Assembly (NCBI GenBank): GCA_029932715.1
Contig: JAOZPO010000093.1
Location: forward strand, 1 to 5,974
Direction: 5' to 3'
Length of the DNA: 5,974 nt
Source of the DNA: Halobacteria archaeon
GTDB taxonomy: Archaea > Halobacteriota > Syntropharchaeia > Alkanophagales > Methanospirareceae
The first letter of the stretch is position 1. Each line of letters opens with the position of its first letter. Of the stretch, positions 1 through 5,810 are shown piece after piece. The notes below the pieces were generated by a model. It ran no database searches. It had not been told where the DNA came from and was given only the letters and a program-made list of their open reading frames with translations. Made by a program: the position numbers and the translations under genes.

Positions 1-90
1 AATGTATTCTCTCTTCGTGGTACCACTCAATTTCTTTGCCGTCTTCTTAAAAATCTCCTTGACTTCTTCCGAGATTTTACTTATTTTCAT
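1..90 (-). CDS. N-terminus of an unidentified gene, cut by the window edge (possibly transposase-like)
   Basis: Reading the minus strand from the ATG at 90-88 gives 30 codons that stay open to the window edge. The peptide begins MKISKISEEVKEIFKKTAKK and continues into a Ser-Gly-Thr-Thr-Lys-Arg-Glu-Tyr-Ile stretch. It is basic and probably helical. The start is well supported: a strong Shine-Dalgarno (AAAGGAGG) lies 9 bases upstream, and a TATA-like box sits at a sensible distance. The layout 'K-L-x-G-(x)n-K-R-x-(Y/F)-I' loosely recalls the N-termini of some DDE transposases (ISAzo13-like), but this is memory-based resemblance over only 30 residues. I am confident that it is a gene start and not confident about function. 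Confidence 0.6.
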   Translation of the reverse strand, partial: MKISKISEEVKEIFKKTAKKLSGTTKREYI

Positions 91-99
91 TCTGCTATT

Positions 100-107
100 C
101 CTCCTTT
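100..107 (-). promoter_or_regulatory. Strong Shine-Dalgarno for the left-edge gene
   Basis: The minus strand reads AAAGGAGG, with 9 bases between it and the ATG at 90. This is a near-perfect anti-16S match at the usual spacing. It fixes the start of the left-edge gene, and none of the long genes in the window has a comparable site in position. Confidence 0.75.
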
Positions 108-135
108 AGATTTATTGCACCTATTGGAACCTATT

Positions 136-144
136 CATATATTT
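136..144 (-). promoter_or_regulatory. Possible TATA box for the left-edge gene
   Basis: The minus strand reads AAATATATG here. A transcription start about 26 bases downstream would fall near 114 and give a leader of roughly 24 bases containing the Shine-Dalgarno. No other convincing element was seen in the 148-base gap between this gene and the end of the HPS-RraA gene, and that gap shows no clear terminator for the latter. Confidence 0.35.
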
Positions 145-238
145 GGTCAAGAAATCAATATGTAAAACAGGTAGTAGTTGGGGTACGTTATTATCTGTGA
201 GTTGCCTAAGCCACTAAACCGCTATCTTCTTCCCTTTC

Positions 239-1558
239 TTATCCTCTCTTCTCCCACTTATACAAATCCAGCACCTGAGAAAGAGTCTTACCCCTCTTTA
301 TCTCCGCTCTTATCCGTTCCTCTGTCTTCCACACTTCCTTCGCTCTCCTTGCCATTTCATACGCCCTCTCCCCCGGAACGACCACAACACCATTGTCATC
401 GCCTACTATCCAATCCCCTGGTTTCACCGTCTCGCCACCGCACTTTATCTCCGCATTTAGTTCTCCGAAGCCCTTTGGCTCCCCGGCATTCGGCACGATG
501 TATTTAGCGAAGACCGGGAATTTTATTCGTCTTATTTCTGCCACGTCTCGCACTGCACCGTCAATAACAAAGCCGGCAATGCCTCTCTGCTTACAGCTCC
601 AGGAAGCAAGCTCACCCCAGGGTGCAACGTCCTTTGCACCAGCATAGACAACGATCACGTCGCCTTCTTTTGCCGCATCCGTTGCCTCTACCGGCTTCGC
701 CCAGTCACCCTCAAACGTCTGCACCGTTACCGCTTTACCCACAAGCTTAATCCCCTCAAATAGTGGTTTTATACCGCGCAGCACGCCTTTACGGTGCATT
801 GCATCCGAAATGTTCGACGTTGATACCTGCATAAACAACTCAAAAATCTCATCGTCCCGTGTTCTCCCCTCTTCCCTCCCTCCTCCCCCCTTTCCCTTCT
901 CTATTCCCCCGTCCATACTCTGCCTTATCTTTCTGGTGGATTCTGTAACATGTGCGGACCTCGTTATGTTGCCGCCCACGATAATAATGTCCGCGTTCAC
1001 AGCGTCAGATACTGATTCCGCATCCATACCACCCGCAACTGCTAATGGAATGTCAACAGCAGCAGCGACTTTCTCTAACAGACTGAGCGTATCTATACCC
1101 TGCATCTGCTGGTCTATTCCCACATGGACACAGAGGTAATCAGCACCCAGGTCCTGCAGCTCCTTCGCCCTTCTCACCGGCTCCTTGGTGTTTATTATGT
1201 CCACCATGAGAGCGACACCGTATTTATGTGCCGATTCTATCGCTTCTTTTATCGTCGCGTCATCAGCAACGGCGAGTATAGAGACTACAGAAGCGCCTGA
1301 TTTCGCCGCCATTTCTACTTCTATCGCACCCGTATCCATAGTTTTCATGTCCGCTACTATCTTAACGTCCGGGAAAGAGGCGCGTAAGGTTCTTATTGCG
1401 TGCATACCTTCACTTTTTATCAGTGGCGTGCCTGCTTCTAACCAGTCGGCACCGCCTTCTAACGATTCACGCCCTATTTCTATCGCCCGGGGCAGTTCGA
1501 GCAGGTCGAGCGCTACTTGCAGTATTTTCCCTCCACTTCCTTTCTTAATCCCCCTCAT
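239..1558 (-). CDS. hps: 3-hexulose-6-phosphate synthase fused to an RraA-like domain
   Basis: Two-domain protein of 439 residues. Residues about 10-214 are an HPS (OMP decarboxylase-like) barrel: VALD with D18, the [13 protein letters not shown] segment with E41, the hallmark ADMKTMDTG with D70, K72 and D75, VHVGID around H145, and AVAGGM and IIVGGN phosphate-binding strands. HPS interconverts ribulose 5-phosphate plus formaldehyde with hexulose 6-phosphate. Archaea without the oxidative pentose pathway are thought to use it to make pentoses. A Gly/Lys/Glu/Arg-rich linker (about 216-236) leads to an RraA/HMG-aldolase-like domain (about 237-430) with DGAVRD at 333-338 and [10 protein letters not shown] at 386-395. 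This fusion is known in methanogens and relatives, often labelled HPS/ribonuclease regulator. I prefer the ATG at 1558; a TTG two codons upstream (1564) is possible. Neither has a Shine-Dalgarno. The helicase gene lies upstream on the same strand across a 152-base gap that has its own TATA box. Confidence 0.93.
   Translation of the reverse strand: MRGIKKGSGGKILQVALDLLELPRAIEIGRESLEGGADWLEAGTPLIKSEGMHAIRTLRASFPDVKIVADMKTMDTGAIEVEMAAKSGASVVSILAVADDATIKEAIESAHKYGVALMVDIINTKEPVRRAKELQDLGADYLCVHVGIDQQMQGIDTLSLLEKVAAAVDIPLAVAGGMDAESVSDAVNADIIIVGGNITRSAHVTESTRKIRQSMDGGIEKGKGGGGREEGRTRDDEIFELFMQVSTSNISDAMHRKGVLRGIKPLFEGIKLVGKAVTVQTFEGDWAKPVEATDAAKEGDVIVVYAGAKDVAPWGELASWSCKQRGIAGFVIDGAVRDVAEIRRIKFPVFAKYIVPNAGEPKGFGELNAEIKCGGETVKPGDWIVGDDNGVVVVPGERAYEMARRAKEVWKTEERIRAEIKRGKTLSQVLDLYKWEKRG
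862..902 (+). repeat. 41-base uninterrupted pyrimidine tract encoding the inter-domain linker
   Basis: Every plus-strand base from 862 to 902 is C or T, so the coding (minus) strand is pure purine with G-runs and several GGAGG-like words. It encodes linker residues of about 220-233 (Gly, Lys, Glu, Arg) in the HPS-RraA protein. The composition is unlike the flanking coding sequence and marks the fusion joint. Confidence 0.85.
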
Positions 1559-1600
1559 TGTCAATTTGGCATTGTGTTAGAAACTCAGTTCTTTGCTCCT

Positions 1601-1616
1601 GCATATATATACTATA
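1601..1616 (-). promoter_or_regulatory. TATA region for the HPS-RraA gene
   Basis: The minus strand reads TATAGTATATATATGC here. With a box centre near 1605, a start site around 1579 is expected, giving a leader of about 20 bases before the ATG at 1558. No Shine-Dalgarno lies in that leader. A GGAG at roughly 1594-1597 is too far upstream to act on this start. A separate promoter argues that HPS-RraA can be transcribed independently of the helicase gene. Confidence 0.5.
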
Positions 1617-1628
1617 CCATAACTTTAA

Positions 1629-1644
1629 GGCACGGTTCTGTGCC
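1629..1644 (-). terminator. Small hairpin between the helicase and HPS-RraA genes, terminator or operator
   Basis: Perfect 5-bp inverted repeat (GGCAC/GTGCC) with a 6-base loop. On the minus strand it follows the helicase stop by about 67 bases and precedes TTAAAGTT. It lies just upstream of the HPS-RraA TATA region, so it could be a weak helicase terminator or a factor-binding site. The stem is short and the T-tract poor. Confidence 0.25.
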
Positions 1645-1699
1645 CGTTCAGAGATGAAACAGCAGAGTTAACGTCTATTTATTATATCAGCAAGAAGGC

Positions 1700-1716
1700 T
1701 AATTAATTAATTAATT
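1700..1716. repeat. Short tandem repeat (AATT)x4 at the helicase stop codon
   Basis: TAATTAATTAATTAATT forms four AATT units preceded by a T. The helicase's last codon (Asn) and its TAA stop lie inside the repeat. Gain or loss of a unit would not change the protein end, because the first unit already supplies Asn-stop in frame. Confidence 0.8.
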
Positions 1717-2838
1717 GGTTCGTGCATGCGGCGGTTTCCATTCAAGTATTTTGGTATGTGCATTGTATTCCACCTGCCACAGATCACGGAGCTGGTTCGG
1801 CTCAATAAAACTGATAGCAGTGCCTCCTTTTCCCACACGAGCCGTTCTACCAATCCGATGTACGTAAGTCAGGGGTTCCATGGGTATGTCATAGTTGAAG
1901 ACATGACTGATGTCCGAAATATCAATGCCGCGTGCCACGACATCAGTACAGATGAGGTACTGTACCTTACCATCGCGCAATTTGCCTATTGCTTTCTCAC
2001 GTGCTGCCTGGCTGAGGTCGCCGTGGATGCGTTCGACAGAAAAGTTACGGCGCTTGAGTATCTCGTAGAAAGACTCAACCCATTTCTTCGTCTTGCAGAA
2101 TACGAGTGCCTTTGACGGGCGTTCCTTTTTGATGACATTGAAGAAAGCATCCATCTTTTTCTTGCGGTCCACTTTGACGTAATACTGCTGGACGTCACTG
2201 ACTGTTAATTCGTCCTCATCCACACTGGCTGATATGAATTCCGGATCGCGCATGTAGTTACCAGCCAGCATGCGAACCTCTTTGGGCATGGTTGCGGAGA
2301 ACAGTAATGTCTGTCGCTTTTCCGGCATCTTTTTTAATATCCATTCTATATCATTGATAAATCCCATATCGAGCATCCGGTCGGCTTCATCGAGTACGAG
2401 CGTTTCTACGTTGCCGAGTCTGAGTGTAGTGCGCTCTATGTGATCAATTATACGACCTGGTGTGCCTACCGCGACATGGACGCCTCTCCGGAGCATATCT
2501 ATTTGCGTATTGATGGAAGCGCCACCGTAGGTCAGAACCACGCGTATGTTCCGACCCCCAACCTTCTCGAATTCCGCAGCTACCTGTATAGCGAGCTCGC
2601 GAGTCGGCGTCAATACGAGTGCCTGAACGGCTTTTTGTTCTACCCGTATCTTTTCTACTATCGGTATAGCAAATGCCAGGGTCTTACCCGTTCCGGTCTT
2701 TGCCTGGCCTATTATATCCCGACCCTTAAGTGCTACGGGTATTGCCATCTCCTGGATGGGCAGCATCGCTGCGAATCCAAGAGCGCGTATGTTTTTCTGG
2801 ATATCGGTCTGAATGTTGAGTGTTTCAAATTTTGCCAT
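1711..2838 (-). CDS. DEAD-box ATP-dependent RNA helicase (compact core)
   Basis: 375 residues from the ATG at 2838. All family motifs appear in order: Q motif (F4, then LPIQEMAIP at 26-34), motif I AKTGTGKT 46-53, Ia PTRELA 78-83, GG near 105-106, Ib TPGR 126-129, II DEAD 150-153, III SAT 181-183, IV around ALVFCKT 244-250, V TDVVARGID 298-306, and VI HRIGRTAR 327-334. It is therefore expected to be active in ATP-driven unwinding or remodelling of RNA duplexes in the cytoplasm. Only about 40 residues follow motif VI, with no basic or RGG tail, which is close to the minimal two-RecA-domain size known for archaeal enzymes. An upstream TTG (2880) would add 14 hydrophobic residues that overlap the promoter; I reject it. 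Upstream gene 2970 is divergent; HPS-RraA lies downstream on the same strand. Confidence 0.96.
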   Translation of the reverse strand: MAKFETLNIQTDIQKNIRALGFAAMLPIQEMAIPVALKGRDIIGQAKTGTGKTLAFAIPIVEKIRVEQKAVQALVLTPTRELAIQVAAEFEKVGGRNIRVVLTYGGASINTQIDMLRRGVHVAVGTPGRIIDHIERTTLRLGNVETLVLDEADRMLDMGFINDIEWILKKMPEKRQTLLFSATMPKEVRMLAGNYMRDPEFISASVDEDELTVSDVQQYYVKVDRKKKMDAFFNVIKKERPSKALVFCKTKKWVESFYEILKRRNFSVERIHGDLSQAAREKAIGKLRDGKVQYLICTDVVARGIDISDISHVFNYDIPMEPLTYVHRIGRTARVGKGGTAISFIEPNQLRDLWQVEYNAHTKILEWKPPHARTN

Positions 2839-2863
2839 TGTAGATACTACATAGACATAGAAT

Positions 2864-2871
2864 GATATAAA
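2864..2871 (-). promoter_or_regulatory. TATA box for the helicase gene; transcript probably leaderless
   Basis: The minus strand reads TTTATATC, centred about 30 bases before the ATG at 2838. The usual archaeal TATA-to-start distance puts initiation within a few bases of that ATG. No Shine-Dalgarno is present between box and ATG, which fits a leaderless or near-leaderless mRNA. Confidence 0.6.
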
Positions 2872-2931
2872 GCAAATCAATGAACAAGAAAGAAAGAGAG
2901 AGAGGTAATGTTCATAGCAGCAGTGGTACTC

Positions 2932-2938
2932 TATTTAT
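2932..2938 (+). promoter_or_regulatory. Possible TATA box for the plus-strand gene at 2970
   Basis: TATTTAT centred about 35 bases before the ATG at 2970; initiation near 2962 would leave a leader of about 8 bases with no Shine-Dalgarno. The rest of the 131-base divergent gap holds a 20-base purine run (2886-2905) and the TTTATCAG repeats, which overlap this box. Confidence 0.4.
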
Positions 2939-2964
2939 CAGTAGATAGGTTATCAGTTTATCAG
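2934..2964 (+). repeat. Three direct copies of TTATCAG just before a start codon
   Basis: Copies at 2935-2941, 2950-2956 and 2958-2964; copies 1 and 3 extend to TTTATCAG. Start-to-start spacing is 15 and 8 bases. The first overlaps the proposed TATA box and the last ends 5 bases before the ATG. This is the position expected of a repressor operator, though the words are short and AT-rich. Confidence 0.55.
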
Positions 2965-2969
2965 CGATT

Positions 2970-3383
2970 ATGCCAAAATGGGAGATTCATGATAAATGGG
3001 CGCAGAAGAAGGGGCTGTCCCAGGAAGTATCAAATTATGTGAATCAATTGAGTGATTTCCCTGAGCAAAGTCATGAGTTTATTCAGTTCTGCGAGCACGA
3101 AGGAGTGGAAATAGTATTGCAATTGGTAACAGCACATGATTTTAAACTGATAATGAATATCCCGAAATATCTCCAGGTAGAATTCATGCGCAGAAAAGGT
3201 AGCGGATTTGTAACCGCATGGTACCTGCACTACGTTCTGGATTATATAAAAATGGCGCCGGCATTGACACTTGAGGATGTAATATCAAGGACAAGAGGCA
3301 AATTTGGCACCTGCCAGGAGTTAGAAGCCATCAACGATTTTGTACTTGACCATGCTGAAGAGATATTACATGACTGTAGATAG
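2970..3383 (+). CDS. Conserved-looking His-rich helical protein of unknown function
   Basis: 137 residues; I do not recognise the family with confidence. It opens MPKWEIHDKWA and is mostly amphipathic helix with no signal peptide or membrane segment, so it should be cytosolic. Potential metal-ligand pairs are spread along it: H7-D8, H35, H43, H56-D57, H87 and D91 (in YLHYVLDYI), H128 and H134. Aromatic anchors include W4, W10 and W84. The pattern 'W-x-x-H-x-K-W' at the N-terminus followed by a late H-x3-D helix recalls small uncharacterised archaeal proteins, but no named domain can be assigned. The ATG at 2970 is chosen from the nearby TATA-like box; there is no Shine-Dalgarno. Its last 18 bases overlap the convergent thioesterase gene. 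Confidence 0.82.
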   Translation: MPKWEIHDKWAQKKGLSQEVSNYVNQLSDFPEQSHEFIQFCEHEGVEIVLQLVTAHDFKLIMNIPKYLQVEFMRRKGSGFVTAWYLHYVLDYIKMAPALTLEDVISRTRGKFGTCQELEAINDFVLDHAEEILHDCR

Positions 3384-3776
3384 TTTTTGTTTTTTACGGT
3401 ATGCAAGCCCCTGAAAAATCGCGATTATATCTCCCTGTTCGTTGGTAACATGGATAGTATAGTTACCGAGTTTTGGATTTATCGCGACTTCTTTCGCTTC
3501 TGCAATCAAGGTTGTACCTGCGGTAGCAGCTTTCGTATAGGAAATACTTGCATTTATGGCTGTGGCAATAGTTCCGTGTGAATTTGAAGCAAGAGCAAAA
3601 GCTAAATCCGCCAGCGTGAATATCGCACCACCATGAGCAGTTTTGAGTGCATTCAAGTGCTGATCCTTGAGTTCCAGTTTCACTTTTGCACTACCGGCTG
3701 AAACTTCTAACAACTCTATACCTACATATTCACCAAATTTATCGCTTTTAAAAAATCTATTTATGTCTTCTTCCAT
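3366..3776 (-). CDS. PaaI-type hotdog-fold thioesterase
   Basis: 136 residues from the ATG at 3776, the usual length for a single-domain hotdog thioesterase. The signature is clear: N42, five residues, then HGG at 48-50, followed by IFTLADLAFALASNS with D57. This matches the spacing in E. coli PaaI, where the equivalent Asn and Asp are part of the acyl-CoA thioesterase active site. Later strands (AINASISYTKAATAGTTL and YTIHVTNEQGDIIAIFQGLAYRK) complete the fold. It probably hydrolyses acyl- or aryl-CoA in the cytosol as a tetramer or similar oligomer; the substrate cannot be read from sequence. A GTG two codons upstream is an alternative start. There is no Shine-Dalgarno. The gene is divergent from cca and shares its TATA element, and it overlaps the end of the gene at 2970. 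Confidence 0.92.
   Translation of the reverse strand: MEEDINRFFKSDKFGEYVGIELLEVSAGSAKVKLELKDQHLNALKTAHGGAIFTLADLAFALASNSHGTIATAINASISYTKAATAGTTLIAEAKEVAINPKLGNYTIHVTNEQGDIIAIFQGLAYRKKQKLSTVM
3384..3395 (+). terminator. T-tract terminator for the 2970 gene, inside the opposing coding sequence
   Basis: TTTTTGTTTTTT starts directly after the TAG stop at 3381-3383. Archaeal RNA polymerase terminates at such U-tracts without needing a hairpin. On the other strand the same bases encode a Lys-Lys-Gln-Lys run near the C-terminus of the thioesterase. Confidence 0.55.
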
Positions 3777-3802
3777 TTTCACTATTCTTTATTGCATCCT
3801 AT

Positions 3803-3812
3803 TATTTAAATA
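3803..3812. promoter_or_regulatory. Palindromic TATA element shared by the thioesterase and cca genes
   Basis: TATTTAAATA is a perfect 10-base palindrome centred between 3807 and 3808. The ATGs it serves are at 3776 (minus) and 3839 (plus), so exactly 31 bases separate the palindrome centre from each start codon. Both transcripts would begin within a few bases of their ATG. No second TATA box or Shine-Dalgarno was seen in the 62-base gap, which also holds a T9 run at 3824-3832. Confidence 0.65.
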
Positions 3813-3838
3813 TTTTGGTACCATTTTTTTTTACGATA

Positions 3839-5188
3839 ATGATAACCAGGAGAGAAGAGCTAAACAGGATATGTAAAGAAGTTATAGCGCGGATAAAGCC
3901 CAAAGAAGCGGAAAGAAGGGCAATAAAATCCGTGATTGCGTATATAGTCACTAACCTGAACAGGAAAGCATCAGAAATGGGTATAACTGCCACTGCAATT
4001 CCCGTCGGGTCAACGGCAAGAGATACGTGGGTGAGTGGCGATGCGGACATAGATATATTCATCATGTTTCCTGCGGATATGTCAGAAGAGTATTTAAAGG
4101 AGGAAGGACTTGCGCTTGCGAAGAGTGTTTGCGATCGGTATGAAGAGCGATATGCATCGCACCCGTATATTCACGCTTACTTTCACGATGCGGGAACGGA
4201 GCACGAGGCAGACCTGGTTCCCTGTTTCTCTGTAAAGAGCGCATCAATGCTGAAGTCGGCAGTAGACAGGACACCGTTTCATAATCAATACATTATGCAG
4301 CGATTACATGGGCTTGAGGATGAAGTGCTACTGCTAAAGCAATACATGAAATGTCTAAGTATTTATGGCTCTGAGCAGCGCCGGAAAGGCTTCTCGGGTT
4401 ATCTCTGCGAGCTGCTCATACTGAACTATGGCTCGTTTGCGGAGCTGTTGAGCAACGCATCGCGGTGGAGATACGGAGAGCGAATAGACATTGAGGGTCA
4501 TGGTAAATACCGCGGTGCTGACCCGCTTATTGTTATAGACCCCGTGGACCCGAACCGGAACGTAGCGGCTGCTGTATCACGGAATTCGTTTTGCAAGCTG
4601 ATAGATGCAGCGCGAGATTTCCTTGCCCTGCCGGACCAGAAATTCTTTATGCCACGCGAGGCGGAATCAATGACCCAGGCTGAATTTCTAAAACTTGTGA
4701 AGGAACGAGGAACAGAGTTTGTAACGGTCATGTTTGACGCGCCTGATGTGGTAGAGGACGTTTTATTTCCACAATTGCGAAAAGCCGAGGCTTCTGTTCG
4801 AAATCTGATAGAACGTAATGAGTTCAGGGTTTACCGTAGTGACGTGACAGTAGAATCCGGGAAAGCAATGCTGGTATTCGAGTTACTCGTGTGGCAGTTA
4901 CCCAGGATAAAGAAGCATATTGGACCACCGGTTACTTCTGAAGCACATTCAGAGCATTTTAAAAGTAAACATTCACCGCCTTTTTTTATCGAGGATGGCA
5001 GGTATGTCGTGGAAGTAGCGCGGAAACATACCGATGTGGTTAGTTTACTGAAGCACGAGTTGAACTCATGCAGTTTGGGTAAAGATGTATCGAAATCAGT
5101 AGAAAATGGGTATGAAGTTTTGAAGACAGAAGAGATACGTGGTGGTCTTGGCTACTTTTTCAGCGCGTATTTCGGTGTACATGTATAG
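3839..5188 (+). CDS. cca: CCA-adding tRNA nucleotidyltransferase, archaeal class I
   Basis: 449 residues, the usual length for archaeal CCA enzymes. It adds or repairs the 3'-terminal CCA of tRNAs using CTP and ATP, with no nucleic-acid template. The nucleotidyltransferase head shows G57-S58 (VGSTARDTW), then GDADIDIF with metal-binding D70 and D72, and the third carboxylate D125 in EADLVPC. Further family markers are the KGFSGYLCELL helix (183-193) and the DPVDPNRNVAAAVS loop (234-247), followed by the C-terminal body and tail domains. A TTG at 3815 would add eight residues (MVPFFFTI) through the T9 run and promoter; the ATG at 3839 is clearly better placed. There is no Shine-Dalgarno, and a near-leaderless mRNA is likely. 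A 136-base gap separates it from the TPR gene downstream, with no evident terminator there. Confidence 0.97.
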   Translation: MITRREELNRICKEVIARIKPKEAERRAIKSVIAYIVTNLNRKASEMGITATAIPVGSTARDTWVSGDADIDIFIMFPADMSEEYLKEEGLALAKSVCDRYEERYASHPYIHAYFHDAGTEHEADLVPCFSVKSASMLKSAVDRTPFHNQYIMQRLHGLEDEVLLLKQYMKCLSIYGSEQRRKGFSGYLCELLILNYGSFAELLSNASRWRYGERIDIEGHGKYRGADPLIVIDPVDPNRNVAAAVSRNSFCKLIDAARDFLALPDQKFFMPREAESMTQAEFLKLVKERGTEFVTVMFDAPDVVEDVLFPQLRKAEASVRNLIERNEFRVYRSDVTVESGKAMLVFELLVWQLPRIKKHIGPPVTSEAHSEHFKSKHSPPFFIEDGRYVVEVARKHTDVVSLLKHELNSCSLGKDVSKSVENGYEVLKTEEIRGGLGYFFSAYFGVHV

Positions 5189-5324
5189 CAGCAAATAAGG
5201 AAGAAACAAGCAAAAAGGTTAAAAACTATGTTGACGTTATTAAGAACTTGAACAGATTATAATGGAATGATGAAGATGCCGGAGCGAAAAAAAGAAGCGA
5301 AAAATTGAGGATACCGATGCGTGG

Positions 5325-5810
5325 ATGGCGGAGGAGTTTGATTTGGGGTCAGAAAATATAAAGAACGGGAATGATGAAGCGGGTAAGAGATACATAGACA
5401 GGGGTTTGCAATCACTAAGGGCGCATTTTTCAAGGAATGATTTAATAGGTGCATATTACAAAACTTGCGAGTTCCTGGAATATTACCTTCGTTATGAACT
5501 CGCACTGGAATATTACAACCAACTGCTGGAACTCAAGAGAGCTAAGGAGAAACCGTCTGTGTATGACAGCATAGCCCTTTGTTATGCCCATTTGAACGAT
5601 ATAGATAAAGCAATTGAGTATCAACGGAGGGCTATCGAATCGAACGAAAACTGTAAATTCTACTCGAACCTCGGCTGGCTGGAGATGATTCGTGGAAACG
5701 TAGAAGAAGCGGAGAGGATGCTGAAGAAAGCGGTTGAACTGGATAAAAAGGATGACATCGCGAAGACCAATTACGAAATCAGTAAAACGCTGCTGAGTTC
5801 GGCACAATGA
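5325..5810 (+). CDS. Small TPR-repeat protein
   Basis: 161 residues, all helical. At least three tetratricopeptide repeats can be read: about 44-77 (YYKTCEFLEYYLRYELALEY...), 79-112 (YDSIALCYAHLNDIDKAIEY...) and 113-146 (YSNLGWLEMIRGNVEEAERM...). The last two carry the usual small and aromatic consensus positions. There is no signal peptide or membrane helix, so it is probably a cytosolic protein-protein scaffold; the partner is unknown. The ATG at 5325 is the first ATG in frame, but its only ribosome-site candidate (GAGG at 5307-5310) is 14 bases away. The same frame is open without an ATG back to 5274, and a neighbouring frame supplies an ATG at 5267 that would join after a one-base shift in an A7 run. 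The true N-terminus is therefore uncertain. The stop overlaps a downstream ATG (ATGA). Confidence 0.85.
   Translation: MAEEFDLGSENIKNGNDEAGKRYIDRGLQSLRAHFSRNDLIGAYYKTCEFLEYYLRYELALEYYNQLLELKRAKEKPSVYDSIALCYAHLNDIDKAIEYQRRAIESNENCKFYSNLGWLEMIRGNVEEAERMLKKAVELDKKDDIAKTNYEISKTLLSSAQ

Noticed and set aside
1561..1572. Three-codon mini-frame (ATG CCA AAT TGA) just before the HPS-RraA start
   Set aside because: Too short to distinguish from chance, and no evidence of attenuation.
178..1580. Plus-strand open frames of 84-131 residues across this stretch
   Set aside because: They lie antisense to the clearly recognisable HPS-RraA gene, are rich in Ser/Pro/Thr from its complementary codons, and have no start signals or motifs.
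1726..2865. Plus-strand open frames antisense to the helicase, and a minus-strand frame at 1986-2198
   Set aside because: The helicase frame carries every DEAD-box motif across this stretch; the others are composition-driven shadows.
2839..2880. Fourteen-residue N-terminal extension of the helicase from TTG 2880
   Set aside because: It crosses the TATA box and adds residues unlike DEAD-box N-termini; the ATG at 2838 sits just before the Q motif.
2908..3042. 44-codon plus-strand frame starting ATG 2908 after a purine-rich AGAGG
   Set aside because: It overlaps the better-supported gene at 2970 in another frame, runs through its promoter, and has no recognisable features.
5442..5807. 121-residue minus-strand frame antisense to the TPR gene
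   Set aside because: The plus strand has clear TPR consensus; the antisense frame has no motif or start signal.
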